Assembly: GCA_964436045.1 (NCBI GenBank)
Contig: CAYTBN010000010.1
Location: 1-64,000, forward strand
DNA from: CAYTBN01 sp964436045
Lineage (GTDB): Bacteria > Myxococcota_A > UBA796 > UBA9615 > CAYRNR01
Length of the DNA: 64,000 nt
Direction: 5' to 3'
The position numbers were made by a program, and so were the translations under genes. Each line of letters begins with the position of its first letter. Position 1 is the first letter of the stretch. Positions 45,150-52,829 of the stretch are shown piece by piece. The notes below the pieces were generated by a model. That model did no database searches, was not told where the DNA came from, and was given only the letters and a program-made list of their open reading frames with translations.

Positions 45150-45390
45150 GGGGGATTCCCCAGGGTCCGGTGGGGAATTCACGGTAGTCCGTCTGTGGAT
45201 AAGTGGGGTTCTGGCCAGGGGCGGAGGATGCGGAACGTTAGGAACATCGCGCAGTTCCAGATTCGGCGGGGGTGGCGGATAAACGTAATTATGCTGTTAA
45301 AACAACGATTTACCATGAATAGCGCCAACCCAAGGCGTGTATCGGGGCGAAACGGGGGGTGTTTTCCACAGGCTGTGGACAAAAATGGTA
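45150..45390. other. Candidate replication origin (DnaA boxes around an AT-rich patch)
   Basis: A gene-free stretch (45067-45404). TGTGGATAA at 45194-45202 is a perfect DnaA box on the minus strand (TTATCCACA). TTTTCCACA (45362-45370) and TGTGGACAA (45374-45382) are one-mismatch boxes facing each other three bases apart. Between them, about 45278-45322 is strikingly AT-rich for this genome (cggataaacgtaattatgct...), as expected of an unwinding element. An imperfect inverted repeat GGATTCCCC/GGGGAATTC lies at about 45152-45180. No dnaA, dnaN or gidA is next to it, so it could instead be a DnaA-responsive control site. Confidence 0.55.
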
Positions 45391-45404
45391 GGGGGCAGCG
45401 GGTC

Positions 45405-47132
45405 TCAGCCCGACCTGCTCCCGGAGCCACGGCGCTGGGCCGCGAGGAACCCCAACGCCCCCAACAAGAGCGCGCTCACGAGGCTGATGGCGCCGCCCGC
45501 CAGATGGGAGACATCGCGCCGATAGGTCAGCTCGACGCGGCGTGTTCCCGCGGGCACGTCGAGCATGGTCAGCCCCGATTCCGGGTGGGGACTGAGGGGC
45601 AGTTCACCCGCCTCTCCGCGGGCGCGCCAGGCCGGGTAGTAGTACAGGCGGACCAGCAGCTGTCCGCCCCGATCCGAGCGCAGATCGATGAGCCGCCGCT
45701 CCGGATCCCAGCCGGCCACGTCCGCGCCACCGCCGCCCGAGAAGATCACCTGGCCGCCGCGGAAGAAGCTCGAGGGCATGACAACGCCCAGGGGATCGTC
45801 GGGATCGTGGAGGACCGACCAGCGGGGGCGATATTCGCCCACGTCCCTCAGGGAGAGTGCGCCTGGATTGAACCGGTTCAGGTCAGCCTCGAGCTCGTGG
45901 GCGGGCATCGACGGGCGCAGATCGATCTGGTTTGAGTCCTCGAAACCCCGATAGCCGACGACGGCATGGACGGCCAGGATCCCGTTGGCGATCATGGCGA
46001 TCCCCAGGACCACACCGACGGCGATCTGCCGACCTCGACTTGCGGCATCGGCCAACCCCTCGGCCGCCCCGGCGACGGCGGCGGCGGCGAACAGCGACAT
46101 CGGGAGCAGCAGCCGCCACGGGAACCCGAGCTTGGGCAGCAGCGGCACCGCCTCCCAGACCGGGGCGCTGGAGGGGACCATCAGCGCGAAGCAGAGGATC
46201 CCCAACAGGGCTGGCAGCCAGGTGGGGGGCGCCCCACCGCCCCCACGCCGCCGGCGCGGGAGCAGCGCCGCGGCGAACAGGCCCGCCACGCACAGCCCCA
46301 GGGCCGCAAGAGCGGCCACGCTCACCAGCCGGTTGAGGATCGGATCCCAGGCGTCGGGCTGGAAGAGCAGGTTCTCGGCCGGATCGTAGCGGTCCATGGC
46401 GCCCAGGCTGACGTCGTCCCAGCCCGCCGCCAGCGGGAGCAGGAAGACCGCCGCCAGCGCCACGCCGCCAACGCCCGCGAGCAGCTGCCGCAGGGCAACG
46501 TCCACGGTCCGACTGCGGACCGTGCCGTGGATCACATAGGCCGCGTACACGCCCGCCATCATCAGCGCGGCGGGCAGGTGGGTGAGCAGCAATCCACCGA
46601 TCCCGGCCGCGAGCACGGGCAACCCGGGGGACCTCCGCCGGGCGATCATCTCGGCGCCCCATGGGACCAGCGGCGCCCAGACAAAGGCCCAGAGTTCCGC
46701 CATCGCCGCCCGGTAACACAGGTCCAGCAGGTGGTAGGGGAGGGCCATGTAGAGGCACGCCGCCAGCGACGCAGTCCACGCCCGCCCCGACGAGCGGAAC
46801 CAGCCGAAGGACGTCAGGCCCGCCAGGAGCACCGCGGTGACCCCGGAGAGGCGGATCATCGCCGCCACGTCGTCGGTGAACAGATCCCAGAACGCGTGGG
46901 CGTAGAGCGACAGCGGCGGGTAGTAGACGAAAGAGGGGCTGCCGCATCCGGCGTTGGTCTCCGCGACCCAGCGGGGATACCAGGCTCCCGCCTCCATCCC
47001 GGTCAGGAACTGCTGGGTCCAGACCGTGTGGATGTAGGCGTCGTCGCCGTGCAGGTAGCCGCCCGCGATCGCCCGTACCAGCAGCGCTGTGGCCAGCATG
47101 AGCAAGGGCAGCAGGGGTAGAAGGCGCCGCAT
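45405..47132 (-). CDS. GT-C-like integral membrane protein (PTPS-related/YfhO-like)
   Basis: This 575-residue protein has about 11-13 membrane helices and a C-terminal soluble domain (about 400-540). YLHGDDAYIHTVWTQQFLTG has the early acidic pair typical of GT-C glycosyltransferases, and GCGSPSFVYYPPLSLYAHAF matches the GxPxFxYYPPL signature of the membrane 6-pyruvoyl-tetrahydropterin-synthase-related group. Likely transfers sugar from a polyprenyl-phosphate donor on the outer face of the inner membrane. Its 3' end abuts the candidate origin. Confidence 0.7.
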   Translation of the reverse strand: MRRLLPLLPLLMLATALLVRAIAGGYLHGDDAYIHTVWTQQFLTGMEAGAWYPRWVAETNAGCGSPSFVYYPPLSLYAHAFWDLFTDDVAAMIRLSGVTAVLLAGLTSFGWFRSSGRAWTASLAACLYMALPYHLLDLCYRAAMAELWAFVWAPLVPWGAEMIARRRSPGLPVLAAGIGGLLLTHLPAALMMAGVYAAYVIHGTVRSRTVDVALRQLLAGVGGVALAAVFLLPLAAGWDDVSLGAMDRYDPAENLLFQPDAWDPILNRLVSVAALAALGLCVAGLFAAALLPRRRRGGGGAPPTWLPALLGILCFALMVPSSAPVWEAVPLLPKLGFPWRLLLPMSLFAAAAVAGAAEGLADAASRGRQIAVGVVLGIAMIANGILAVHAVVGYRGFEDSNQIDLRPSMPAHELEADLNRFNPGALSLRDVGEYRPRWSVLHDPDDPLGVVMPSSFFRGGQVIFSGGGGADVAGWDPERRLIDLRSDRGGQLLVRLYYYPAWRARGEAGELPLSPHPESGLTMLDVPAGTRRVELTYRRDVSHLAGGAISLVSALLLGALGFLAAQRRGSGSRSG

Positions 47133-47316
47133 GGAGACCTGCCGCCGTGCGCGCCCCGCGACCGTGTGCCTGGGGGACGTCTACGACGACGTCCACGATC
47201 GTAGGAACGCCCGGGAAGCTCGGTCAAGGGCGAGCGTGCGACGTGACCGGGCCTTCCGCTACCATGTCCCCTGCGGAGGCCCCCCCGGTCCCCGCAGCGC
47301 CGGGAGGTCTTCGAGA

Positions 47317-49092
47317 GTGGTCAGCCACGGCGACAGCCGCCGCAAGCAGCGCAGGATCGCGGCCCTGCAGCTGGTGCTGTGGCTGCTGCCCACCGCCCTG
47401 GCCCTCGCGCCTGCGCTGCACGCGGACTTCATCTGGGACGATTTCCGGCAGGTGGTGCGCTCGGAGCAGGTCCGACAGCTGGACAGCATCCCCGGCTACT
47501 TCACCCACCATGTCTGGGAGCTCGAGGAGGATTTCGACGCGGCCGAAGGGGTGCGGCTCTATCGGCCCGCGTTCCAGACGGCCTTGGCGGTTCAGTACTG
47601 GCTCTGGGGCGGTGCGTCCGCGGCCGGCTTCCACCTGGGGTCCCTGCTGATCCATCTGGCGGTGGCGCTCCTGTTGTGGCAGCTGGCGCGGCGGTGGCTG
47701 GGAGGTGGCGGCTGGCCTGCGGTGGCGGTGGCGCTGATGTTCGGGATGCACCCGGTCACCGCCGAGTCCTATGCCTGGATCTCCGCGCTCACCGATCTGC
47801 TGGCCGCCCTGGGCATGCTCGCGGCGCTGCTGCTGCTGGAGCGGTGCGGGGTGGCCGATGACCGGGCGCCCCCGTCGACCCGCGGTCGCTGGGGACTCGC
47901 CGTCGGCGCCGGAGGCCTCTTCCTGCTGGGGCTGCTGGCCAAGGAGGTCGCCCTGCTGGCCCTGCCCGCGATCACGGCCTGGATGGTGCTGGGGAGGCGC
48001 GTCCCGTTGCGGCTGCTGGGGCCGATGTGGGTGGCGGGCGCCCTCTTCATGGGGGCGCGGATGGCTGCGCTCGGCGGGCTGGAAGCCACGGGGCGGGACG
48101 TGCAACAGATGGTCACCGCCCTGCATCACTTGCCGATCCTGGTCCTCGACGGGCTGCGCGCGCTGGTGCTGATGCGACCGGTGGGGTACCGCGGACTGGC
48201 CTACGAGTACGAGGCGCTGGGGTGGTGGGTCAGCCTGGCCGCCCTGGCGGTGCTCGCCGCCGCCGTGGTCGCCGCCTGGCGTTGGCGCCGGGCTGCTCCG
48301 CTGCTCTCGTTGGCCCTGGCCGTCCATGGGCTGGTCGTGGCACCCGTGGCGCTGGTGGCGACGGTTCCCGGCTGGGGCGGCTTCGGGCGCTACCTGTACA
48401 TCCCGGCGGCCTTCGTCACCCTGGGGCTCGTGCAGGCGGCGGCGGCGATCGCCGCCTCGCTGGGCAAGAGGCAATCCACCCGTCGGCTGCTGGCGGCCGG
48501 TGCCGCGGCCGGATTGGCCTATCTCGGGGTCCAGCAGGTCTCGCTGCGGACGGCGCTGCGGGCGTACTCGGATCCCGAACAGCTGGCGCTGAGCGCGATC
48601 GGCAACGCGCCGGAGGTGGGTGTCGGCTACGAGCTGTACGGGCACGTCCTGATGGATCGGGGCGATCTGGGCGGCGCAATCGAGAGCTACCGGTCCGCCC
48701 TCGAGTACACCCCGGGGCTGCTGGAGGCGACGACCAATCTGGGACTGGCGCTGATCCACACCGGGCGGCCGGAGGAGGGCCTGGAGTTGATGCAGGCGCG
48801 GGAGGCCGAGAAGGCGCCCGGGCCACGCTCCTCCTACGTGGTCGCGCTGGCGCTCCTGCACCTCGGTCGGGTGGACGAGGCCGCCGAGCGGCTCGTGTGG
48901 GCCATCCAGCGCGCCCCCGGGGATGCCGATCTGGGCTGGCTCCAGCGTGAAGTGCTCGTTCGGCACCCGGATCCGGTGGCGTATCGTGTCTGGCTCGAGG
49001 CGGAACTCGCCCTGGAGGAGAACGCAGCCGCCGAAGGAGTCATCCGGCCGTGGATCGAGAACCCCGACGCAGGATCAAAAACCGCGCCTTGA
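47317..49092 (+). CDS. TMTC-like GT-C glycosyltransferase with C-terminal TPRs
   Basis: This 591-residue protein has about 10-11 membrane helices and a TPR tail. FIWDDFRQVVRSEQV carries the catalytic-type Asp-Asp of the TMTC/PMT-like group, followed by YRPAFQTALAVQYWLWGG and FGMHPVTAESYAWISALTDL, classic for this family. TPRs follow from about residue 425 (GYELYGHVLMDRGDLGGAIE, LEATTNLGLALIHTGRPEEG). GTG 47317 with GGAGG at 47303-47307 is chosen; upstream codons to 47089 are not protein-like. Divergent from the previous gene. A role in O-glycosylation of exported proteins is inferred. Confidence 0.75.
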   Translation: MVSHGDSRRKQRRIAALQLVLWLLPTALALAPALHADFIWDDFRQVVRSEQVRQLDSIPGYFTHHVWELEEDFDAAEGVRLYRPAFQTALAVQYWLWGGASAAGFHLGSLLIHLAVALLLWQLARRWLGGGGWPAVAVALMFGMHPVTAESYAWISALTDLLAALGMLAALLLLERCGVADDRAPPSTRGRWGLAVGAGGLFLLGLLAKEVALLALPAITAWMVLGRRVPLRLLGPMWVAGALFMGARMAALGGLEATGRDVQQMVTALHHLPILVLDGLRALVLMRPVGYRGLAYEYEALGWWVSLAALAVLAAAVVAAWRWRRAAPLLSLALAVHGLVVAPVALVATVPGWGGFGRYLYIPAAFVTLGLVQAAAAIAASLGKRQSTRRLLAAGAAAGLAYLGVQQVSLRTALRAYSDPEQLALSAIGNAPEVGVGYELYGHVLMDRGDLGGAIESYRSALEYTPGLLEATTNLGLALIHTGRPEEGLELMQAREAEKAPGPRSSYVVALALLHLGRVDEAAERLVWAIQRAPGDADLGWLQREVLVRHPDPVAYRVWLEAELALEENAAAEGVIRPWIENPDAGSKTAP

Positions 49093-49116
49093 CAGCCCGG
49101 AACTCGCTCCTATAAT
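49089..49116 (+). promoter_or_regulatory. Strong promoter of tRNA-Gly
   Basis: Perfect TTGACA (49089-49094), 16-base spacer and perfect TATAAT (49111-49116). The -35 box overlaps the stop codon of the TMTC-like gene (TGA 49090-49092). Confidence 0.85.
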
Positions 49117-49129
49117 GCCCGACGACCTT

Positions 49130-49204
49130 GCGGGAATAGCTCAGCGGTAGAGCACTGCCTTGCCAAGGCAGGGGTCGCGGGTTCAAATCCCGTTTCCCGC
49201 TCCA
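49130..49204 (+). tRNA. tRNA-Gly (anticodon GCC)
   Basis: A 75-base gene with CCA encoded. Acceptor GCGGGAA/TTCCCGC, D-arm GCTC...GAGC, anticodon stem CTGCC/GGCAG with loop TTGCCAA giving GCC, T-arm GCGGG-TTCAAAT-CCCGT. A strong promoter lies upstream and an intrinsic terminator downstream. Confidence 0.98.
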
Positions 49205-49215
49205 GAAGATCCTCC

Positions 49216-49244
49216 ACGCCGGTCGTCGGACCGGCGTTTTCTTT
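49216..49244 (+). terminator. Intrinsic terminator of tRNA-Gly
   Basis: Stem CGCCGGTC/GACCGGCG (49217-49224 with 49229-49236), loop GTCG, then TTTTCTTT (49237-49244). Confidence 0.9.
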
Positions 49245-49280
49245 GGCCCTCGCGAGCACCTCTTCTGCACCCCCGTCAAG

Positions 49281-49343
49281 GGGGGTGACGGATTTTGTCA
49301 GTCGTTCCGGGACGCGCCCGGAAGGGGGTGCCGTTTTTTGTCA
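49281..49343 (+). repeat. Pair of imperfect 20-base repeats upstream of the pilin promoter
   Basis: GGGGGTGACGGATTTTGTCA (49281-49300) and GGGGGTGCCGTTTTTTGTCA (49324-49343) match at 17 of 20 positions. They flank a hairpin TTCCGGG/CCCGGAA (49305-49323). Each ends in TTTTGTCA, containing the TGTC core known from PilR-type enhancer sites. They sit 145-205 bases upstream of the -24 element, so they are enhancer candidates. Confidence 0.45.
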
Positions 49344-49486
49344 CCGCGGTGAGAAGAAACCCCAGAATCACAAATCGATCCCGGGGCGCCCGGGGCGCGA
49401 TGATTACAAAAGATTGGGTCGTAACCGACTGATATCAAAGGAGAACCAGGAAACAGGACGGTTTCTTTTGGGGAATTGACACCATC

Positions 49487-49503
49487 TTGGCATGAGCCGT
49501 GCA
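49487..49503 (+). promoter_or_regulatory. Sigma-54 promoter of the pilin gene
   Basis: TTGGCATG-AGCC-GTGCA: GG at 49489-49490 and GC at 49501-49502 with exactly 10 bases between. The -24 half fits well and the -12 half less so. Sigma-54 control of the major pilin is normal in Pseudomonas, Myxococcus and Geobacter. Expected start near 49514, leaving a leader of about 59 bases. Confidence 0.65.
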
Positions 49504-49572
49504 TTTTCGGGGCGCCAACTGACAAACACGGAGTCGAGGCCAAACGGCCAACAACCAACTGGAGGAACCGGA

Positions 49573-50031
49573 ATGAATCGCAAAGGGTTTACGCTCATCG
49601 AGCTCATGATCGTCGTCGCCATCATTGGCATCCTGGCTGCCATCGCCATCCCCAGCTTCCTCGCCATGCAGCTGCGTGCGAAGCGGTCGGAGCTGCCGAC
49701 CAACCTGGACGCCATCCGCACCGCGGAGAAGGCGTACCACGCTGAGTGGGACGCGTTCACTGACTGCATCCTGACCCCTGCGACCGTCAGTCGTGACCCG
49801 CAGGTCTTCACGGGCTCCGGCCTCACCGCGTTCCAGAACCTCGGCTGGACTGCTGACGGTAACGTGCGTGGCCAGTACGCAGTGACCCTGTCCGCGACCG
49901 GTTCGGGTCCGGCAGACGACTCCTTCCAGGGACATGCCTACAGCAACATCGACGGAGCTGGCGGCCTCTCCCACTACTACTGCACCCAGGCGCAGAAGCC
50001 GAAGATGCTCTCCCAGAATAACGTCTACTAA
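49573..50031 (+). CDS. pilA: Type IV major pilin-like protein
   Basis: This 152-residue prepilin has a short basic leader MNRKG, cleavage before Phe, then FTLIELMIVVAIIGILAAIA with Glu5 of the mature protein, the classic class III signal and N-terminal assembly helix. The globular head contains two Cys residues (TDCILTP near residue 70 and HYYCTQ near the C-terminus), possibly the D-region disulphide. ATG 49573 follows GGAGG (49561-49565); upstream codons to 49492 are leader. Monocistronic: own sigma-54 promoter and strong terminator. It could be the major pilin or a pseudopilin; no other pil genes are in the window. Confidence 0.88.
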   Translation: MNRKGFTLIELMIVVAIIGILAAIAIPSFLAMQLRAKRSELPTNLDAIRTAEKAYHAEWDAFTDCILTPATVSRDPQVFTGSGLTAFQNLGWTADGNVRGQYAVTLSATGSGPADDSFQGHAYSNIDGAGGLSHYYCTQAQKPKMLSQNNVY

Positions 50032-50062
50032 GACGTTACCTGGGTAGCCTGAAGGCTATCGG

Positions 50063-50098
50063 ACGGCCCGGCTCAATCGAGCCGGGCCGTTTCCGTTT
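50063..50098 (+). terminator. Intrinsic terminator after pilA
   Basis: Perfect 12-bp stem ACGGCCCGGCTC/GAGCCGGGCCGT (50063-50074 with 50079-50090), loop AATC, followed by TTCCGTTT. Confidence 0.88.
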
Positions 50099-50128
50099 GG
50101 GTGCCTCCGAGTCTGGTACCATGGCGCC

Positions 50129-51058
50129 GTGCGTCGCAGCCACGTCCCCGCTCTGCTGACCGTCCTGGTGTTGCTGGCGATCCTGCCGCTGAGCCACAAC
50201 CTGCGCCGATCCGGCGAGGCGTTGCGCCCTCGCCACGAGCTGGCCGACCGGATCCTCTACCTGCCGTCGGGCGACGGCCTCCGGCCCGCCTGTCTGGGGT
50301 TCGACGCCGTCGTCTCCGACCTCCTCTGGATCCGCGCGATCCTGTTCTTCGGGGGCCACCACGCCGCGTCCGCCGGCGACGCCTGGAACGTCTGGCTGTA
50401 CTACATGCTGGACCTGGTCACGGATCTCAACCCGCACGCGACGGCGCCGTACAAGTACGGTGGCGTGATGCTCCGGATCTCGCCCGACTGGATCGATGCG
50501 TCCAACCTGATCATGGCCAAGGGCATGGCCCACAACCCCGACGACTGGTACTTCCCGTTCTCGATCGCGATGAACTACCACCTGCTCGAGGACATGGAAC
50601 GAGCGGCGGAGTTCCTGCTGATCGCCGCCGCGCTCCCGGACGCTCCCTTCTACCTGCCGAACCTCGCGGCGTCCCTGCTCAACGAGACCGATCAGGAGGA
50701 GGTGGCGCTCCATTTTTTGCTCGAGGAGTACAAGACGGCCCCCGGCGAGATGGAGAAGAACGCGATCTACGTCAAGATCCACGAGACGCGGTTCATGATC
50801 GCGCGGCGGGACGTCGACGCGGCCCGAACCCGCTTCGAGGAGGAGGTGGGCCATCCGCCCACGGATCTGACCGAACTCGTACCGACCTATCTCGCGACCC
50901 TGCCTGACGATCCCTGGGCGACCTTCGTCGAGGACGGGGCCCGCTGCACGCTGACCATCAACCCGCTGGACAACGAGGTCATGAGCACCTGTATGCGCAA
51001 GGCCTTGACGACGATCCAGACCCGCTACGGCATTGGCTCGCTCCAATCCATCCGCTGA
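50129..51058 (+). CDS. Membrane-anchored TPR-like protein next to the DUF2723 genes
   Basis: This 309-residue protein has one N-terminal membrane helix (residues 7-22, PALLTVLVLLAILPLS) and a long exported domain of helical repeats (DWYFPFSIAMNYHLLEDMER, AEFLLIAAALPDAPFYLPNL, LHFLLEEYKTAPGEMEKNAI). GTG start at 50129. Its end overlaps the next gene by 26 bases. Unrecognised family; the overlap suggests a partner of the DUF2723 enzymes. Confidence 0.65.
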   Translation: MRRSHVPALLTVLVLLAILPLSHNLRRSGEALRPRHELADRILYLPSGDGLRPACLGFDAVVSDLLWIRAILFFGGHHAASAGDAWNVWLYYMLDLVTDLNPHATAPYKYGGVMLRISPDWIDASNLIMAKGMAHNPDDWYFPFSIAMNYHLLEDMERAAEFLLIAAALPDAPFYLPNLAASLLNETDQEEVALHFLLEEYKTAPGEMEKNAIYVKIHETRFMIARRDVDAARTRFEEEVGHPPTDLTELVPTYLATLPDDPWATFVEDGARCTLTINPLDNEVMSTCMRKALTTIQTRYGIGSLQSIR

Positions 51059-52829
51059 TGTCCTCGCCGGGCTTCCGGTCGCCGCCGTGGTCTTCGGGCT
51101 CACGGTCTTGCTGGCCGCGCCGTCGGTGGGCTGGCTGGATGGCGGCGAGCTGGTCGCCGCCGCCTGGGACCTGGGCGTCTCCCACCCCCCGGGACAGCCC
51201 CTGCCCACGCTGCTGTGGCGACTGGCGATGGCGATCCCGCTGGGGAACATCCCCTTCCGCGCAACGCTGGTCAGCGGCTGCTGCGCGGCGATGGCCTGTT
51301 TCCCGCTGCTCGTGCTCGCCCGCGACCTGGCCGGTGAGATCGAGACTCCCCTCGCCCGGGTGATGCCCTGGCTGGTCGCCCTGCCGGCCGCGCTGGGCGT
51401 GGCCACCCTGACCCAGGCAGTCCGGACCGAGGTCTACGCGATCCAGCTGTTGCTGGCGCTGGTGGTGCTGGCGGCGGCCAGCGCGGCGTGGCGTGGCGAC
51501 GCACCCGGCCGCGCCCGGGCGGCGCTGGTGGTGACCGCAGCGCTGGGACTGTCGGGTGCGACCCACCCGCTGCTCGCGGTGGGGCTGTTGCCCGCGGGGG
51601 TGGTGGGCTGGATCGGCGCCCTGCGCGTGATGGATCGCCGCGCCTGGTTCGTGGCCGCGGGTGGCGCAGCGGCCGCGCTCGGTCTGCAGCTCTACCTGCC
51701 CTTGCGCTCGGCGGCACGACCCGAGCTGGCCTGGGGCATGCCCCACACCCCGGCCGCGTTCTGGTCGGTGATCGGGGGCCGCGCCTTCGCGCAGAACTTC
51801 TCGCCTGCGGACGAGGGGATGCTCGGTCACAACCTGGGCGTGGTCGCCCGGGTCCTGTCGACGGACAGCGGGCTGGCCCTGTTGCTGCTGGCGGCGGTCG
51901 GCCTGGTGGGGCTGCTGGTCGCCCGGCGTCGGATCGGGTTGATCCTGCTCGCGGTTGCGGTCGGGGGTAATCTGGCGACGGTCCTGTTCCAGAACAAGGT
52001 ATTCGCGTCCAACCCGGATCTGCACGGCTACCTCTGCCTGACCACCACGCTGCTCTCGCTGCTGGCCTCGGTTGCCCTGCTGCGGGCCCTCGACCACCTG
52101 GCGCGTGGAGGCCGGTTCGGGCGTCCCGCACTGCTGGCGTGGGCCGTTGTCGGGGCGCTGGTCGCGGCTCAGATACCGGCGGTGTGGCAGGCGAGCCTCG
52201 CGGGCAACTACGAACCGGAACGGCTCGCACGGGCCCATCAAGACGGTCTGCCACCCGGCGCGACCCTGGTGACCGCGGGCAACAGCAGCGCTTTTGTCGG
52301 AGGATACCTTGAGCGGGTGGAGCGACGCCGGCCCGACCTGCGGGTGTTCCACCGGACGCTCCTGGGGCACCCGTTCTACGAGCTCGCGCTGAGGCAGCGG
52401 TTCGGCGATCCCCCCGCCGGAGTCGACACCCGCGCGCTCCGAGACCGCAGCGAGGCCGCCCTCGCCGGGGATCCGCCCACCCTGGCCCTGGAGATCCGGG
52501 AGCCGGATCTGGCCCTCGTCGACAGGTTGGTCCCCGCGGGCCGTGTGATGTGGCTGTCCGGCGGGCCCACGCCCCTGGAACCCGCGCTGGGGCGGCACGC
52601 GATCCTCGTCGAGCGCTGGAGTCCGTCCCTCGATGGCCCGTTGCTCTGGGATGACCCGGAGGCCCGATCGCTGTTGCTCTACGAGCGTTTGCTGCGGGCG
52701 TCGTACTTCCGGGAGCGGGGGCGGGACGACCTGCTGGCCCTGGAACTCGCCGCCACCGTCGACCTCGCGCCCGGCGAGACCCTGGAGATCCCGGCACCGG
52801 CCAGCGAGAGCTGGTGGAGGTCGCCGTGA
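51033..52829 (+). CDS. DUF2723 membrane protein (GT-C type), copy 1
   Basis: This 598-residue protein with about 10 membrane helices and a soluble C-terminal half. VGWLDGGELVAAAWDLGVSH followed by PPGQPL is the defining DUF2723 start: acidic DGGE and HPPG, thought to be equivalent to the donor and metal site of protein O-mannosyltransferases. QAVRTEVYAIQLLLAL is the second conserved loop. TTG start at 51033 overlaps the upstream gene by 26 bases, and no better start lies before the conserved domain. Confidence 0.78.
   Translation: MARSNPSADVLAGLPVAAVVFGLTVLLAAPSVGWLDGGELVAAAWDLGVSHPPGQPLPTLLWRLAMAIPLGNIPFRATLVSGCCAAMACFPLLVLARDLAGEIETPLARVMPWLVALPAALGVATLTQAVRTEVYAIQLLLALVVLAAASAAWRGDAPGRARAALVVTAALGLSGATHPLLAVGLLPAGVVGWIGALRVMDRRAWFVAAGGAAAALGLQLYLPLRSAARPELAWGMPHTPAAFWSVIGGRAFAQNFSPADEGMLGHNLGVVARVLSTDSGLALLLLAAVGLVGLLVARRRIGLILLAVAVGGNLATVLFQNKVFASNPDLHGYLCLTTTLLSLLASVALLRALDHLARGGRFGRPALLAWAVVGALVAAQIPAVWQASLAGNYEPERLARAHQDGLPPGATLVTAGNSSAFVGGYLERVERRRPDLRVFHRTLLGHPFYELALRQRFGDPPAGVDTRALRDRSEAALAGDPPTLALEIREPDLALVDRLVPAGRVMWLSGGPTPLEPALGRHAILVERWSPSLDGPLLWDDPEARSLLLYERLLRASYFRERGRDDLLALELAATVDLAPGETLEIPAPASESWWRSP

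Noticed and set aside
49305..49339. Second intrinsic terminator after tRNA-Gly
   Set aside because: The TTCCGGG/CCCGGAA stem is followed by ten G-rich bases before the T-run, so it does not fit terminator geometry; the real terminator is at 49216-49244.
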